A stretch of 64,000 nt of DNA from JAAYCI01 sp964370165 (GTDB lineage: Bacteria > Bacillota > Clostridia > Oscillospirales > Ruminococcaceae), in the NCBI GenBank assembly GCA_964370165.1, contig CAYJIG010000005.1, forward strand, positions 5,034 through 69,033. Direction: 5' to 3'. The stretch's first letter is position 1. The number at the start of each line of letters is the position of its first letter. The notes under the pieces are model-generated. The model saw nothing but the letters and a program-made list of their open reading frames with translations, searched no databases and was not told where the DNA came from. The position numbers and the translations under genes are program-made. This document shows, one piece after another, positions 22,606 through 31,881 of this stretch.

Positions 22606-25600
22606 ATGCTAAGGTTTGTGATGGGTCTTGCAGGCACAGGAAAAACCACGCATGTGTTAAACGAGATGGTTCGGCGTGCCGACAAAAACAAAAAAAGCAT
22701 TTTTTTAGTACCGGACCAGTTTTCTTCTTCGGCGGAGCAAATGATATACGATGCGCTGCAAGAAAAACAAAAAGCGTTTGTGCAGGTGCTTAGCTTTCGC
22801 ACGCTTTCTGAGCGTATTTTAAGGCATAGCGGCAATGCGCATGTACGCTTGCTCAGTGATGCCGGCAGGGTGGTATACGTGCACAGGGCGCTTTCCGCAG
22901 TGGCAGATAACTTGCCGGGCTTCGCACGTCAGCTTCGGCGCACAACATTTTGCGAAATGTGTGCAAAAACTTTACTGGAACTGAAAACAGCAGGGGCTAC
23001 TCCGGCACAGTTGCGAGAAATTGCAAGCCGAGAAAAAGACGATAAATTGATGGAAATAGCCCTTGTGTACGAGGCGTATGAAGCGGAAATAGAAAACAGT
23101 GTCATGGACCCTGACGACTTGCTACACATGGCGTCGCAAAAGGCGCAGGAATCTTTTTTTGAAGAAACAGCGTGTTTTGTAGATGGGTTTGATGGCTTTA
23201 CAGCGCCTGAATATTTAATGCTGGGCACCGTGATGACAATGTGCGAAGAGCTGTGTGTGGCGCTGTGTTGCGACGGAATGTACAAGCAAAAAAAAGAAGA
23301 AATATCGATGTTTATGCCGGTGTACAAGGCGGCTTTCAGGTTGGAGCAAATTGCAGAAGACAAAGCAGTTGAGACAAGCTCGCCGCTGATACTTTGTCAA
23401 AATCACAGGGCAAAAACAAAAGCGTTGGCAGAGCTGTGTAACATCGCCGGAGCAAGCGAAGGAGAAATAACAGTAAAAGAAAACGCACCCTCACAAGATG
23501 CGGGAGTGTATTTTACGTCGGCAGAAAATGAATGGGAAGAAGTGCGCCTTGTGGCGGCTAAAATGTATCAGCTGGCACGATGTGGGGTCTCTTATAACGA
23601 CATGGCGCTTGTTTGCCGTGATGTGAGTATGTACCGCCGAGTGGTACGGCGTCAGTTTGCGTTGTATAATATTCCTTATTTTATGGACGCGGCAGAAACG
23701 GTGGAAAACACTGCTGCCATAGCGTTTATTAGGGCGGCGCTGGCGCTTTTAAAAGGCGGCCTTTCTTCGGCCGGGGTACTGGCACTGGCAAAGTCGGGCC
23801 TTTGCGGTATACCTGCGGAAAGCATGATGGCGCTTGAAAACTATGTCTTCACATGGCAGCCCAAAGCGGATGATTGGCGAAATGGCTTTGACAAAGACAC
23901 AGAAAGTTTATTGTCTGAAACAACAAAAGAAGCCAAAGAACAAAAAGATATGGCGCAGGCGGCACGTGCGGAACTGATCCCGAAAATAGAAGTATTTTTA
24001 CAAAGGGCAAAAGGCAAGCCGGCAAGTGAATTATCAAAAGAAATATACCTCTTACTAGATGCGTTTTCAGGTGCGGAGCACATAAAGACACAAGTGCAAA
24101 ACCTTGAAAAACGAGGGGATGTAATACATGCCGAAAATGCACGCAGGGCCTATGACTTGGCAATGGAACTACTTGATGAAATGGCGGGCCTTATGCAAAA
24201 CACGCAAATGCGCACCGAGGAATATGACGAGCTGTTTTTGCTACTGGTTCGCACCACAGAGTTCGGGCATGCGCCGCAAACTATGGAAAGCGTGATAGTG
24301 ACAAGTGCGGACAGGATGCGCCTTGCAGGACCGGAATATTGCTTTGTGCTGGGTGTATGTGAGGGCGAGTTTCCCATGGAGGTGGGATATAGCGGCCTTT
24401 TGAATCATGATGACAGAGATAAACTGGTGCAAAACGGGATTGAGATGCCGGGAAGTTTTGAAAACAGGAATATGCTGGAAGAGATGTTTTTTTACCGTGC
24501 AATGTGCACCCCACGCACGGGAATGTTTATCAGCTATCCAAAACGTAAAGATGGCACGGCGCAGGAATATAGCGCAAATCTTGAGCCTATTTTGAAAGCT
24601 TTACAGCCGCAAAAGGTGCAGATGCGCACGCAAGACATGGCGGCAACAAAAACAGCGGCGTATGACTTGTTGGCAGAGGAATACCGCAGGAACACTCCGC
24701 TTGCCGCTACATTGTATAAAGCTTTGGAAAACACAAAAGACGATAAAATATTGGGGCAGTTGAGCCTTTTGAAAGATGTGGATAACAAAGGCGAGTTTTC
24801 AATTGCCGACAAGGACGTAATAAAGTCGTTGGTAGGTGAAAATATAACTCTTTCCGCAAGCAGAGTGGAAAGGTATTTTTCCTGTAGTTTCGCATATTTT
24901 CTTGAGCGGGTTTTACGTGTGACACCAAGGCGAAAGGCCGAAGTGAGCCCGATGGAAAGCGGCAGTTTAGTCCATTATATTTTGGAAAAAGTGCTACTGG
25001 AAGCAGGGGATGATTTTAGAGAATATACTGATGATCAGATAAAAGAATCTGTGAAAAAATATAGCGATGAAGTTGTTGAGAACGGATTGCAGGATGACAC
25101 AAAGCGCACCATGTTTATGCTTTCACAAATAACAAAAACCACCATGGAACTGGTGTGTTTTATGCGTGATATAGCGGCGCAAAGCGAATTTAATACGGAT
25201 GCGCTGGAGCTGGGCATCGGCATGGACGAAAACAGTGTGCCGGCAATGTCAGTAACCACAAAACTTGGGAATAAGCTGAGCTTGATAGGTAAAGTAGACA
25301 GGGTAGATGTGCTAAAAAAAGACGGTAAAGCGTATTTATGCATCATAGACTACAAAACAGGAAACAAAGACTTGGACATGAAGGAAATATATAGCGGTAT
25401 AAATGCACAAATGATGATATACATGGATATCCTGTGTAAAAATGCTGAAAGCAGGTATCCCGGCGCATTGCCTGCAGGCGTGCTTTATATGGCGGCAGAC
25501 CCGTCGCCGGCGGCGGCGGAGAGAAGCGATGGAGCAAAGAAAGGCTTCGAGCTGACAGGTTTTTTGCTGAAAGACAGCAAAGTGCTGGATGCGCTGGACG

Positions 25601-25881
25601 GTGCGAAAGACGGCTCGATTTATCGTTTGTCGTGGAAAAAAGATGAACCAACATCCGGCAAAGGTCTAAAACTTGTCGAAGCTACAGAGTTTGAATGGAT
25701 ACAAAAGCGGGTGGAAGAGCTGCTGGAAGAAATGGCAGACGGCGTGTACAAGGGTGATTTTGCGGCGCGGCCAATGGTGAACAAAGATAAACGGGAGTGT
25801 AGATTTTGCTCATATCGTGTGGTGTGTCGCCACGTGGACGGAGTGAATGAAAGGCAGTTATCTGAGCCTGTTTTTTCGTAG
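22606..25881 (+). CDS. addB: ATP-dependent helicase/nuclease subunit B (AddB)
   Basis: 1091 residues. The N-terminal Walker A is GLAGTGKTTH. The C-terminal nuclease carries the IIDYKTG motif of RecB-type PD-(D/E)XK nucleases, and the four iron-sulfur cysteines are present: one before the nuclease (YFSCSFAYFL) and three at the end (ECRFCSYRVVC). With AddA it processes double-strand DNA ends for RecA loading and homologous recombination, recognising a Chi sequence. The gene has an AGGAGG site 8 bases before the ATG and is followed by addA 44 bases later, the usual Firmicute order. Confidence 0.96.
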   Translation: MLRFVMGLAGTGKTTHVLNEMVRRADKNKKSIFLVPDQFSSSAEQMIYDALQEKQKAFVQVLSFRTLSERILRHSGNAHVRLLSDAGRVVYVHRALSAVADNLPGFARQLRRTTFCEMCAKTLLELKTAGATPAQLREIASREKDDKLMEIALVYEAYEAEIENSVMDPDDLLHMASQKAQESFFEETACFVDGFDGFTAPEYLMLGTVMTMCEELCVALCCDGMYKQKKEEISMFMPVYKAAFRLEQIAEDKAVETSSPLILCQNHRAKTKALAELCNIAGASEGEITVKENAPSQDAGVYFTSAENEWEEVRLVAAKMYQLARCGVSYNDMALVCRDVSMYRRVVRRQFALYNIPYFMDAAETVENTAAIAFIRAALALLKGGLSSAGVLALAKSGLCGIPAESMMALENYVFTWQPKADDWRNGFDKDTESLLSETTKEAKEQKDMAQAARAELIPKIEVFLQRAKGKPASELSKEIYLLLDAFSGAEHIKTQVQNLEKRGDVIHAENARRAYDLAMELLDEMAGLMQNTQMRTEEYDELFLLLVRTTEFGHAPQTMESVIVTSADRMRLAGPEYCFVLGVCEGEFPMEVGYSGLLNHDDRDKLVQNGIEMPGSFENRNMLEEMFFYRAMCTPRTGMFISYPKRKDGTAQEYSANLEPILKALQPQKVQMRTQDMAATKTAAYDLLAEEYRRNTPLAATLYKALENTKDDKILGQLSLLKDVDNKGEFSIADKDVIKSLVGENITLSASRVERYFSCSFAYFLERVLRVTPRRKAEVSPMESGSLVHYILEKVLLEAGDDFREYTDDQIKESVKKYSDEVVENGLQDDTKRTMFMLSQITKTTMELVCFMRDIAAQSEFNTDALELGIGMDENSVPAMSVTTKLGNKLSLIGKVDRVDVLKKDGKAYLCIIDYKTGNKDLDMKEIYSGINAQMMIYMDILCKNAESRYPGALPAGVLYMAADPSPAAAERSDGAKKGFELTGFLLKDSKVLDALDGAKDGSIYRLSWKKDEPTSGKGLKLVEATEFEWIQKRVEELLEEMADGVYKGDFAARPMVNKDKRECRFCSYRVVCRHVDGVNERQLSEPVFS

Positions 25882-25925
25882 CAGGAAAGGGTTTTGAATG
25901 TTGATTTTAAAGAGAGGTATTTTGC

Positions 25926-28900
25926 ATGAAAAAACCAATGTGGACACAACCACAAAGCAATGCCATTATAGATGAAGGCGGTGCGGTGCTGGTTAGTGCG
26001 GCGGCGGGAAGTGGAAAAACCGCGGTACTGGTGGAGCGTGCCGTTCGCCTGATTACGCGTGAAAATGACCCTGTGGATGCAAGCACACTTTTAATATTGA
26101 CATTTACTAATGCCGCGGCGGCCGAGCTTCGTGCACGTATTGCAAAGCGTCTGGATGAAGCTATAAAGCAATCCCCGACGCAAGCAAGATTTTTGCGCAA
26201 GCAAAGATTGCAACTGCGCAGGGCGTTTATCGGAACGATAGATGCGTTTTGCCAAAAGCTGGTACGTGATAACTTCATGTTGCTTTTTTTGCCGCCGGAT
26301 ATTGCGGTGGGTGACGACACTACGCTGGAAAGCTTGCGTCAAACGGCGCTGAGCCAGACGATGGAAGAGATGTATGCCGATGCGGATTTCGCAGATTTTG
26401 CGGCGCAGTACGACAGGGCCCGAAGCGACACGGTGGCCGAAACAGCAGTGTGGGAATTGGCCCGTGAAGTGGAGACACTGCCGCACCCGGAGCAGTGGAT
26501 TAAAAAGTTTGCGGCGATGTACGACGAGGACTTGCCACTAAGTAAAAGTGTGTGGGGCCGCGAGATGATAAAACACATAAATGCGGCGCTGACCGAGGCG
26601 ATAGACTTGCTGGATGAAGGGATGAAAGTGATAGACTTTGCACCGGCACTGGCCCCGTATCTGCCGGCGATAGAGCATAGCCTTGAGACGTTTGAAGTGG
26701 CAAGAAAAACCCTACAAAATGGCGAGTGGGATAAGGCAAGGCAGATAATAGGCGAGTATAAACAGATGCGCTTAGCGTCTGTAAAAGGCGAAGAAGAAGC
26801 TAAAAATGAAATTAAATATATCAGAGAGACTATAAAAAGTAAAATTATAGAAAAAGAAGTAAAAAAATATGGGTTTGTGTGCACAGAAGAGCAGTTTTTA
26901 GAGGATAAAAAAAGTGCCGCCGCAAAAGTGAAGGCACTTTGCCGTGCGGCGATATTGTTTCGTGAAAAATATTTAGAGGCTAAAATGGAAGAAAAGGTGC
27001 TGGATCATACTGATTTTGAGCATTTGGCACTGAAACTGCTACAAGATGAAAACGGCAACCGCACAAAACTTGCCGATAACATGCAGTATGCGCAGGTGTT
27101 TGTGGACGAATATCAAGACACAAATGAGCTGCAAAGTACACTGTATGAATGTCTTGCTGCGCCCGGCGGCGAGAATCTGTTTTATGTGGGCGACATAAAG
27201 CAAAGTATTTATAGCTTCCGCAAGGCCAATCCGCACATTTTCTTGCAGAAAAAAGAAAGCTGGAATTTGTATGAAACAAAAAAACATCCATGTGTGATTG
27301 ATTTGTCGCACAATTTTCGTAGTGCACCCGGGGTGATAGACGGGGTGAATCATGTGTTTACACATTTGATGAGTCCCGGACTGGGTGATGTGCATTACAA
27401 CGAAAGCGAGCGCCTTATTTGTGGCAGAGAACATGCGATAAACGGTGGGTTTTCAGTTAGCATAGCAGAAGGTGGCACGGCGGAAGAAGCAGCCGTGATA
27501 GCAAGACGGATTTCAAGCATGATGGCGGCAAAAACACAAGTGGAAGACAAAGACGGAACAAGAGACTGCCGCTATGAAGACTTTTGCATATTAATGCGAG
27601 CACGAAGCAAGATGCCGTTGTTTGTGGAGGCGTTTGAAAAAGAGGGTATTCCTTTAGTGGCAGACTACGCCGAAAATGTCTTGGGAACGCCGGAAGTGCT
27701 TCCGATAATTGCGGTGTTGTCGGCGCTTGATAACCCCGGCGATGATGTGATGTTGACGGCCACCATGATGGGTCCGCTGTTTGGGTTTTCGGCAGACGAA
27801 ATAGCGAAAATTCGCACAAATGCGCCAAAAGGAAGAATATGGGGTGCGCTGGCAATTTCACAAGACGAAAAGTCGGTAGAGTTTTTAGAAACTTTTTCTT
27901 ACTATAGAACCCTATCCGGGCAGATTTCTATTGGACGCCTATGTGAAGAAATTTTGAATAATACAGGATATCTTTCGGCGGTGTCGGCCATGGAAAGTGG
28001 GACACTGCGGCGAGAAAATTTGCTGCGGTTTTTGGGTTGGGCAACTGATTTTGGGGACAGTAGCCGTGGAGGACTTGCGGGTTTTGTGCGTGTGCTTGGC
28101 TCAAATGCTGCGTTGCAGGCGCCTGATGTAAAGCAAATGCCGGGACACGTCAGCTTGATGACCATACACAAATCTAAGGGGCTGGAATTTCCTTTTGTGT
28201 GGCTGTGTGATGCTGCGAAAACCTTTAGAATAAGTGGGTATGCAAACCGCATACAGCGACATACAGAGTTTGGAATAGGTATTTTACTTCGCGCGGGAGA
28301 CATACTTTACCCGACGTTGCAAGCAGCGGCCATCAGAAATAAAATGGTACGTGAAGAAACAAGCGAGGAAATGCGCCTTTTATATGTGGCGCTGACACGT
28401 GCAAAACAACATATTACAGTAAGCTTTGCAAATAAAAACCCTGAAAGCATGCTGGTAAAGGCAGCAAATAGCTCGCAGTATGCCACGCCGTTTTTGCTTT
28501 CTGAGGCGCAAAGCATGGCGGCGTGGGTGATGAGCGCTGTTTTAAGGCACTCGGACGGCCGTAAGTTTTTGAAACAACAGGGTATTTCGGCGCAGATTCC
28601 CGGAAAAGAAGAGGGTCGGTTTACGTTGTCGCTTGAAACTTTGCAACATCAAAATGAGAACGAAAAGGAAAAAGAAGAGTTTTGCTTTACGGCAGATCCT
28701 GAAGATGATTTGCTGAAAGAAGTGAGCGACGTGTTTTTGCAAAAACCATCTCGGGAGGCGCTTTCGGAAGTGCCAGTAAAAATAAGTGTATCGGCGCTGT
28801 CCAAGGGTGAAAATGTCGATTTTCTGCCTAAGCGCCCGTCGTTTATGTATAAAGATGGGCTTTCGGCGGCAGAAAAAGGCACGGCTCAACATGCATTTAT

Positions 28901-29369
28901 GCAGTTTGCTGATTTTGATGCGGCAAAACTTGATGCTAAAAAAGAACTTGAGAGGCTGAAAACAGAGGGCTATATAAGTGAAATGCAGGCAAAAGCGGTG
29001 GACATAAACGGAGTGCGGGCGTTTTTGGCATCGGGGCTGTATGCACGAATAAAAACGGCAAATGAAGTGCTACGCGAGTATGACTTTATCACTGCGGTGT
29101 GTGCCGGCGATGTGCAAGAAAACTTGCCCAAAGAACTTGCCACGGAAGAAGTTTTAGTGCAGGGAATAGCCGACATGGTGCTGGTATTTTCAGACTATGC
29201 CGAGGTGGTGGACTATAAAACCGACAAAAACATCACGGCGAAAGAGCTGAGAGAAACATATAAGTCTCAGCTTGATTTATATCGTGCAGCTGTAGAAAAA
29301 CGCCTAGGGGTACCTGTTTTGCAGTGTAGCATATGGTCGTTTTCGCTGAAAGAAGAAGTGAAGATATGA
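25926..29369 (+). CDS. addA: ATP-dependent helicase/nuclease subunit A (AddA)
   Basis: 1147 residues. UvrD-type helicase motifs are visible: VSAAAGSGKTAVLVERAVRLI (motif I), FVDEYQDTN (II), VGDIKQSIYSFRKANP (III), MTIHKSKGLEFPFVWL (V) and EEMRLLYVALTRAKQ (VI). The C-terminal nuclease motif is EVVDYKTDK. It is the motor and one of the two nucleases of the AddAB complex, acting on DNA ends in the cytoplasm. The start ATG follows GAGAGGT. It ends about 60 bases before the infC promoter. Confidence 0.97.
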   Translation: MKKPMWTQPQSNAIIDEGGAVLVSAAAGSGKTAVLVERAVRLITRENDPVDASTLLILTFTNAAAAELRARIAKRLDEAIKQSPTQARFLRKQRLQLRRAFIGTIDAFCQKLVRDNFMLLFLPPDIAVGDDTTLESLRQTALSQTMEEMYADADFADFAAQYDRARSDTVAETAVWELAREVETLPHPEQWIKKFAAMYDEDLPLSKSVWGREMIKHINAALTEAIDLLDEGMKVIDFAPALAPYLPAIEHSLETFEVARKTLQNGEWDKARQIIGEYKQMRLASVKGEEEAKNEIKYIRETIKSKIIEKEVKKYGFVCTEEQFLEDKKSAAAKVKALCRAAILFREKYLEAKMEEKVLDHTDFEHLALKLLQDENGNRTKLADNMQYAQVFVDEYQDTNELQSTLYECLAAPGGENLFYVGDIKQSIYSFRKANPHIFLQKKESWNLYETKKHPCVIDLSHNFRSAPGVIDGVNHVFTHLMSPGLGDVHYNESERLICGREHAINGGFSVSIAEGGTAEEAAVIARRISSMMAAKTQVEDKDGTRDCRYEDFCILMRARSKMPLFVEAFEKEGIPLVADYAENVLGTPEVLPIIAVLSALDNPGDDVMLTATMMGPLFGFSADEIAKIRTNAPKGRIWGALAISQDEKSVEFLETFSYYRTLSGQISIGRLCEEILNNTGYLSAVSAMESGTLRRENLLRFLGWATDFGDSSRGGLAGFVRVLGSNAALQAPDVKQMPGHVSLMTIHKSKGLEFPFVWLCDAAKTFRISGYANRIQRHTEFGIGILLRAGDILYPTLQAAAIRNKMVREETSEEMRLLYVALTRAKQHITVSFANKNPESMLVKAANSSQYATPFLLSEAQSMAAWVMSAVLRHSDGRKFLKQQGISAQIPGKEEGRFTLSLETLQHQNENEKEKEEFCFTADPEDDLLKEVSDVFLQKPSREALSEVPVKISVSALSKGENVDFLPKRPSFMYKDGLSAAEKGTAQHAFMQFADFDAAKLDAKKELERLKTEGYISEMQAKAVDINGVRAFLASGLYARIKTANEVLREYDFITAVCAGDVQENLPKELATEEVLVQGIADMVLVFSDYAEVVDYKTDKNITAKELRETYKSQLDLYRAAVEKRLGVPVLQCSIWSFSLKEEVKI

Positions 29370-29430
29370 TGCATGATGAGCAAGTTTACGGCATGATAAA
29401 AAAACCTTGGGCGAAAAAGTGAATAATGTC

Positions 29431-29459
29431 TTGACAAATGTGAAAATGAATGGTATAGT
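29431..29459 (+). promoter_or_regulatory. Sigma-A promoter of the infC-rpmI-rplT operon
   Basis: TTGACA at 29431-29436, a 17-base spacer and TATAGT at 29454-29459: a near-perfect housekeeping promoter. Transcription should begin near 29466, giving a leader of about 190 bases. Confidence 0.88.
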
Positions 29460-29484
29460 TATCGCTAGTAACAAAGTAGCTGTG

Positions 29485-29600
29485 GCGAGAGTCATGCTCA
29501 CCTTGTGTGCCTAGCGGCACCGGGTCAATATCGACAGACGGGCTGTTTAGGCGCGGCTGTAGGTTGGAGCATGGCTGAATATAGGTCATGTTTTTTTGTT
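29485..29600 (+). promoter_or_regulatory. infC leader with mutually exclusive terminator/antiterminator (L20-type leader)
   Basis: A terminator-like stem pairs CATGGCT (29570-29576) with GGTCATG (29584-29590, with G-U pairs) and is followed by seven T residues (29591-29597). An upstream segment CATGCTC (29493-29499) can instead pair with GAGCATG (29567-29573), which uses the same bases and would prevent the terminator. A GTGCC/GGCAC hairpin (29507-29520) lies between. In Bacillus the same operon is controlled by ribosomal protein L20 acting on such a leader; by position and layout this is the likely counterpart. L20 binding itself is inference. Confidence 0.7.
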
Positions 29601-29656
29601 GCAAATAAGCAGAATGAAACCATAGATGTATTGATGTTTGACAGGAGGTGCTTTCC

Positions 29657-30304
29657 ATAGCAACAAGCGGCAAAAAAGGCCGAGATGTAGAGATGAACGG
29701 CCAGATTCGCGACAAAGAACTGCGTGTGATTGGAGCAGACGGAAGCCAGTTGGGTGTTTTACCTACACAAACTGCTCTTAAAATGGCGGAAGACGCTGAC
29801 CTTGATTTGGTGAAGATTGCTCCACAGGCGAATCCTCCCGTGGTGAAAATCATGGATTACGGGAAATACCGCTTTGAACAGCAAAAGAAAGAAAAAGAGG
29901 CACGCAAAAACCAAAAAGTGGTGGAGACGAAAGAAATTCGTCTTTCGCTCAAGATTGATGTGGGCGATTTCAATACCAAGCTAGGCCACGCTAAAAAGTT
30001 TTTGCGCAATGGTGATAAAGTAAAGGCAACCATCCGTTTCCGTGGACGTGAAATGGCGCATGCCAGCATGGGTCTTGATGTACATCGTAGGTTTGCACAA
30101 GAGCTGGCCGATGAAGCCACAGTGGAACGTCCCGCAAAGCTGGAAGGTCGCCAGATGATTATGTTTTTAGCACCGCTAAAAGCTCAGGAAGGCGCCAAGA
30201 AGAAAGACGTGAAAGCCTCTTCGCAAAAAGACAGTGTAAAAGAAACAGAAAAACCCGCAGTGAATCCCGATGCCGGCACAGGAGCGGCACCGAGCGAAGA
30301 ATAA
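29657..30304 (+). CDS. infC: Translation initiation factor IF-3
   Basis: 215 residues if read from an ATA codon at 29657, 8 bases after the perfect AGGAGG at 29643-29648. A GTG at 29648 overlaps that site itself and cannot be the start. infC in other bacteria begins with rare codons such as AUU, so AUA fits the known self-control in which IF-3 rejects unusual starts. The protein shows NGQIRDKELRVIGADGSQLG, LVKIAPQANPPVVKIMDYGK, and the C-domain RLSLKIDVGDFNTKL and RFRGREMAH. After the normal end it has an extra Lys/Glu/Ala-rich tail of about 40 residues. It prevents premature subunit joining and checks start codons on the 30S subunit. Confidence 0.95.
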   Translation: MATSGKKGRDVEMNGQIRDKELRVIGADGSQLGVLPTQTALKMAEDADLDLVKIAPQANPPVVKIMDYGKYRFEQQKKEKEARKNQKVVETKEIRLSLKIDVGDFNTKLGHAKKFLRNGDKVKATIRFRGREMAHASMGLDVHRRFAQELADEATVERPAKLEGRQMIMFLAPLKAQEGAKKKDVKASSQKDSVKETEKPAVNPDAGTGAAPSEE

Positions 30305-30339
30305 AATATATCTGCGAGGAAAATAGGAGGACGAATGAA

Positions 30340-30537
30340 ATGCCGAAACTGAAAACCCATTCCGGCGCAAAAAAACGCTTTAAACTCACAAAAAATGGTA
30401 AGGTAAAACGCATGCGTGCTAACCGTAGCCATATTTTGAACAAAAAAACCACGAAACTAAAACGTAGTTTCCGCAAATCTACTTATGTAGACAAAACAAA
30501 CGAAAAAGCAATCAAAGATATGTTACCGTATTCCTGA
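30340..30537 (+). CDS. rpmI: 50S ribosomal protein L35
   Basis: 65 residues, very basic, with the family opening PKLKTHSGAKKRFKLTKNGK and the RSHILNKK motif. It has an AGGAGG site upstream and lies 35 bases after infC in the standard infC-rpmI-rplT order. Component of the large ribosomal subunit. Confidence 0.97.
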   Translation: MPKLKTHSGAKKRFKLTKNGKVKRMRANRSHILNKKTTKLKRSFRKSTYVDKTNEKAIKDMLPYS

Positions 30538-30591
30538 GCGAGTCATTGACCGCTTAGCCATCACAGAAGATAAAGAAGGAGTGGAGATACA

Positions 30592-30945
30592 ATGGCTCGA
30601 GTAAAAGGCGCCATCATGACCCGCAAGAGAAGGAAAAAGACATTAAAATTAGCCAAAGGCTATTATGGTAGTAAATCACGCCATTTTAAGATGGCCAAAC
30701 AACAGGTAATGAAAAGCGGAAACTACGCTTTCATCGGCCGTAAACAGAAAAAACGTGATTTCCGTAGATTATGGATTACTCGTATCAACGGCGCTTGCCG
30801 TGCACAGGGAATCAACTATTCCACGTTCATGAACAGCCTGAAGAAACAAGGCATTGAGCTGAACCGTAAAATGCTTAGCGAAATGGCTATCCATGATCCC
30901 GCCAGTTTTGCCGCTTTGGTAGAAACTGCGAAAAAAGCAGGTTAA
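30592..30945 (+). CDS. rplT: 50S ribosomal protein L20
   Basis: 117 residues with the L20 pattern: ARVKGAIMTRKRRKKTLKLAKGYYG, FIGRKQKKRDFRRLWITRINGA and SAMG-like LNRKMLSEMAIHDP. An early assembly protein of the 50S subunit that binds 23S rRNA; in Firmicutes it also represses its own operon through the infC leader, which is present here. It is the last gene of the ribosomal trio. Confidence 0.97.
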   Translation: MARVKGAIMTRKRRKKTLKLAKGYYGSKSRHFKMAKQQVMKSGNYAFIGRKQKKRDFRRLWITRINGACRAQGINYSTFMNSLKKQGIELNRKMLSEMAIHDPASFAALVETAKKAG

Positions 30946-30957
30946 TTAAATGCGACC

Positions 30958-30988
30958 AACGCCCGCGCACGCAAGTGTGTAGGGCGTT
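30958..30988 (+). terminator. Hairpin after rplT (possible weak terminator)
   Basis: AACGCCC (30958-30964) pairs perfectly with GGGCGTT (30982-30988), 13 bases after the rplT stop. Only three T residues follow, so termination may be partial or the hairpin may protect the 3' end; the next gene could still be read through. Confidence 0.45.
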
Positions 30989-31025
30989 TGACGTATAAGA
31001 GGAAAATGCGAGCGAGGTTTTTGCA

Positions 31026-31820
31026 ATGCAACAAAACATAAGTAGCAGAGATAATGCACAAGTGAAAAACGCAAGGGCACTTGCCACACAGCGCACACAG
31101 CGTATGCAGCAGGGCCTTTTTTTCGCCGAGGGAATTCGCTTGTGTAAAGATCTTGCAAGTACCCATCGTGTGCACAGTGTGTTTGTGGCAAAAGATACCC
31201 TTAAGCGATATCAGGACCTGGAAATGTTGGCCGACGAAGTTTATGTGGTGAATGAGCCGGTGGCGGAAAAGCTGGCCGGAACAAAAAACTCACAGGGACT
31301 TTTTTGTCTTTTTCACACAGCGCAGTATGCATGGGAAGACTTGCAGGCTGAAAAGGGCATCTTGGTGTGTGATACCATACAAGACCCGGCGAATGTTGGA
31401 GCAATGGTGCGCAGTGCGGCCGGATTTGGCATGGGCGGCGTGGTGCTGATGAATGGTTGCGCTGACCCGTATTCAGAAAAAGCTCTGCGTGCGTCTATGG
31501 GCTCGGTGGGACGAATTCCGATATTGACAGATATTGATGAAGACGATTTTCTGCAAAAGGTAAAAGAAGAAAAAATACATTTAATTGCCGCGGCGCTTGA
31601 CAAAGAAGCGGTTTCGTATAAAAAAGCAAAAGTGGACTCATTATTTGCTCTTTTGATAGGAAATGAAGGGGCAGGAATAAGCGAGTATCTTTTGTCAGAG
31701 GCAAAAGAGAAAGTGTATATTCCGATGCATAACGACGTGGAAAGCTTGAATGCAGGCGTGGCCGCGGCAGTGTTGATGTCAGAGTTGTGCACTGGTAAAA
31801 GTGATGAAAGTGAAAAATAA
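31026..31820 (+). CDS. TrmH/SpoU-family RNA 2'-O-methyltransferase
   Basis: 264 residues. N-terminal substrate-binding domain (SRDNAQVKNARALATQRTQR, GLFFAEGIRLCKDL), then the SPOUT knot with all three motifs: DPANVGAMVRSAAGFG, LLIGNEGAGIS and IPMHNDVESLNAGVAAAVLM. These enzymes methylate the 2'-OH of a ribose in rRNA or tRNA with SAM. The position after rplT is the common place of the YsgA-like member in Firmicutes, which suggests a 23S rRNA target, but the modified base cannot be read from sequence. Confidence 0.92.
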   Translation: MQQNISSRDNAQVKNARALATQRTQRMQQGLFFAEGIRLCKDLASTHRVHSVFVAKDTLKRYQDLEMLADEVYVVNEPVAEKLAGTKNSQGLFCLFHTAQYAWEDLQAEKGILVCDTIQDPANVGAMVRSAAGFGMGGVVLMNGCADPYSEKALRASMGSVGRIPILTDIDEDDFLQKVKEEKIHLIAAALDKEAVSYKKAKVDSLFALLIGNEGAGISEYLLSEAKEKVYIPMHNDVESLNAGVAAAVLMSELCTGKSDESEK

Positions 31821-31822
31821 AG

Positions 31823-31861
31823 CTAAATTTATAAATTTAGTAGCCTAAAATGTGGTATAAA
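31823..31861 (+). promoter_or_regulatory. Perfect 18-bp palindrome overlapping a dprA promoter
   Basis: CTAAATTTATAAATTTAG at 31823-31840 is a perfect palindrome. An extended -10 (TGGTATAAA, with TATAAA at 31856-31861) lies 15 bases downstream, so the palindrome covers the -35 region. A repressor site is possible, though an AT-rich palindrome of this kind can arise by chance. Confidence 0.4.
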
Positions 31862-31881
31862 GAAGATAGGGGGTGAAGTAT

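Noticed and set aside
29648..29656. GTG start for infC
   Set aside because: The codon overlaps the AGGAGG itself, so ribosomes could not use that site for it.
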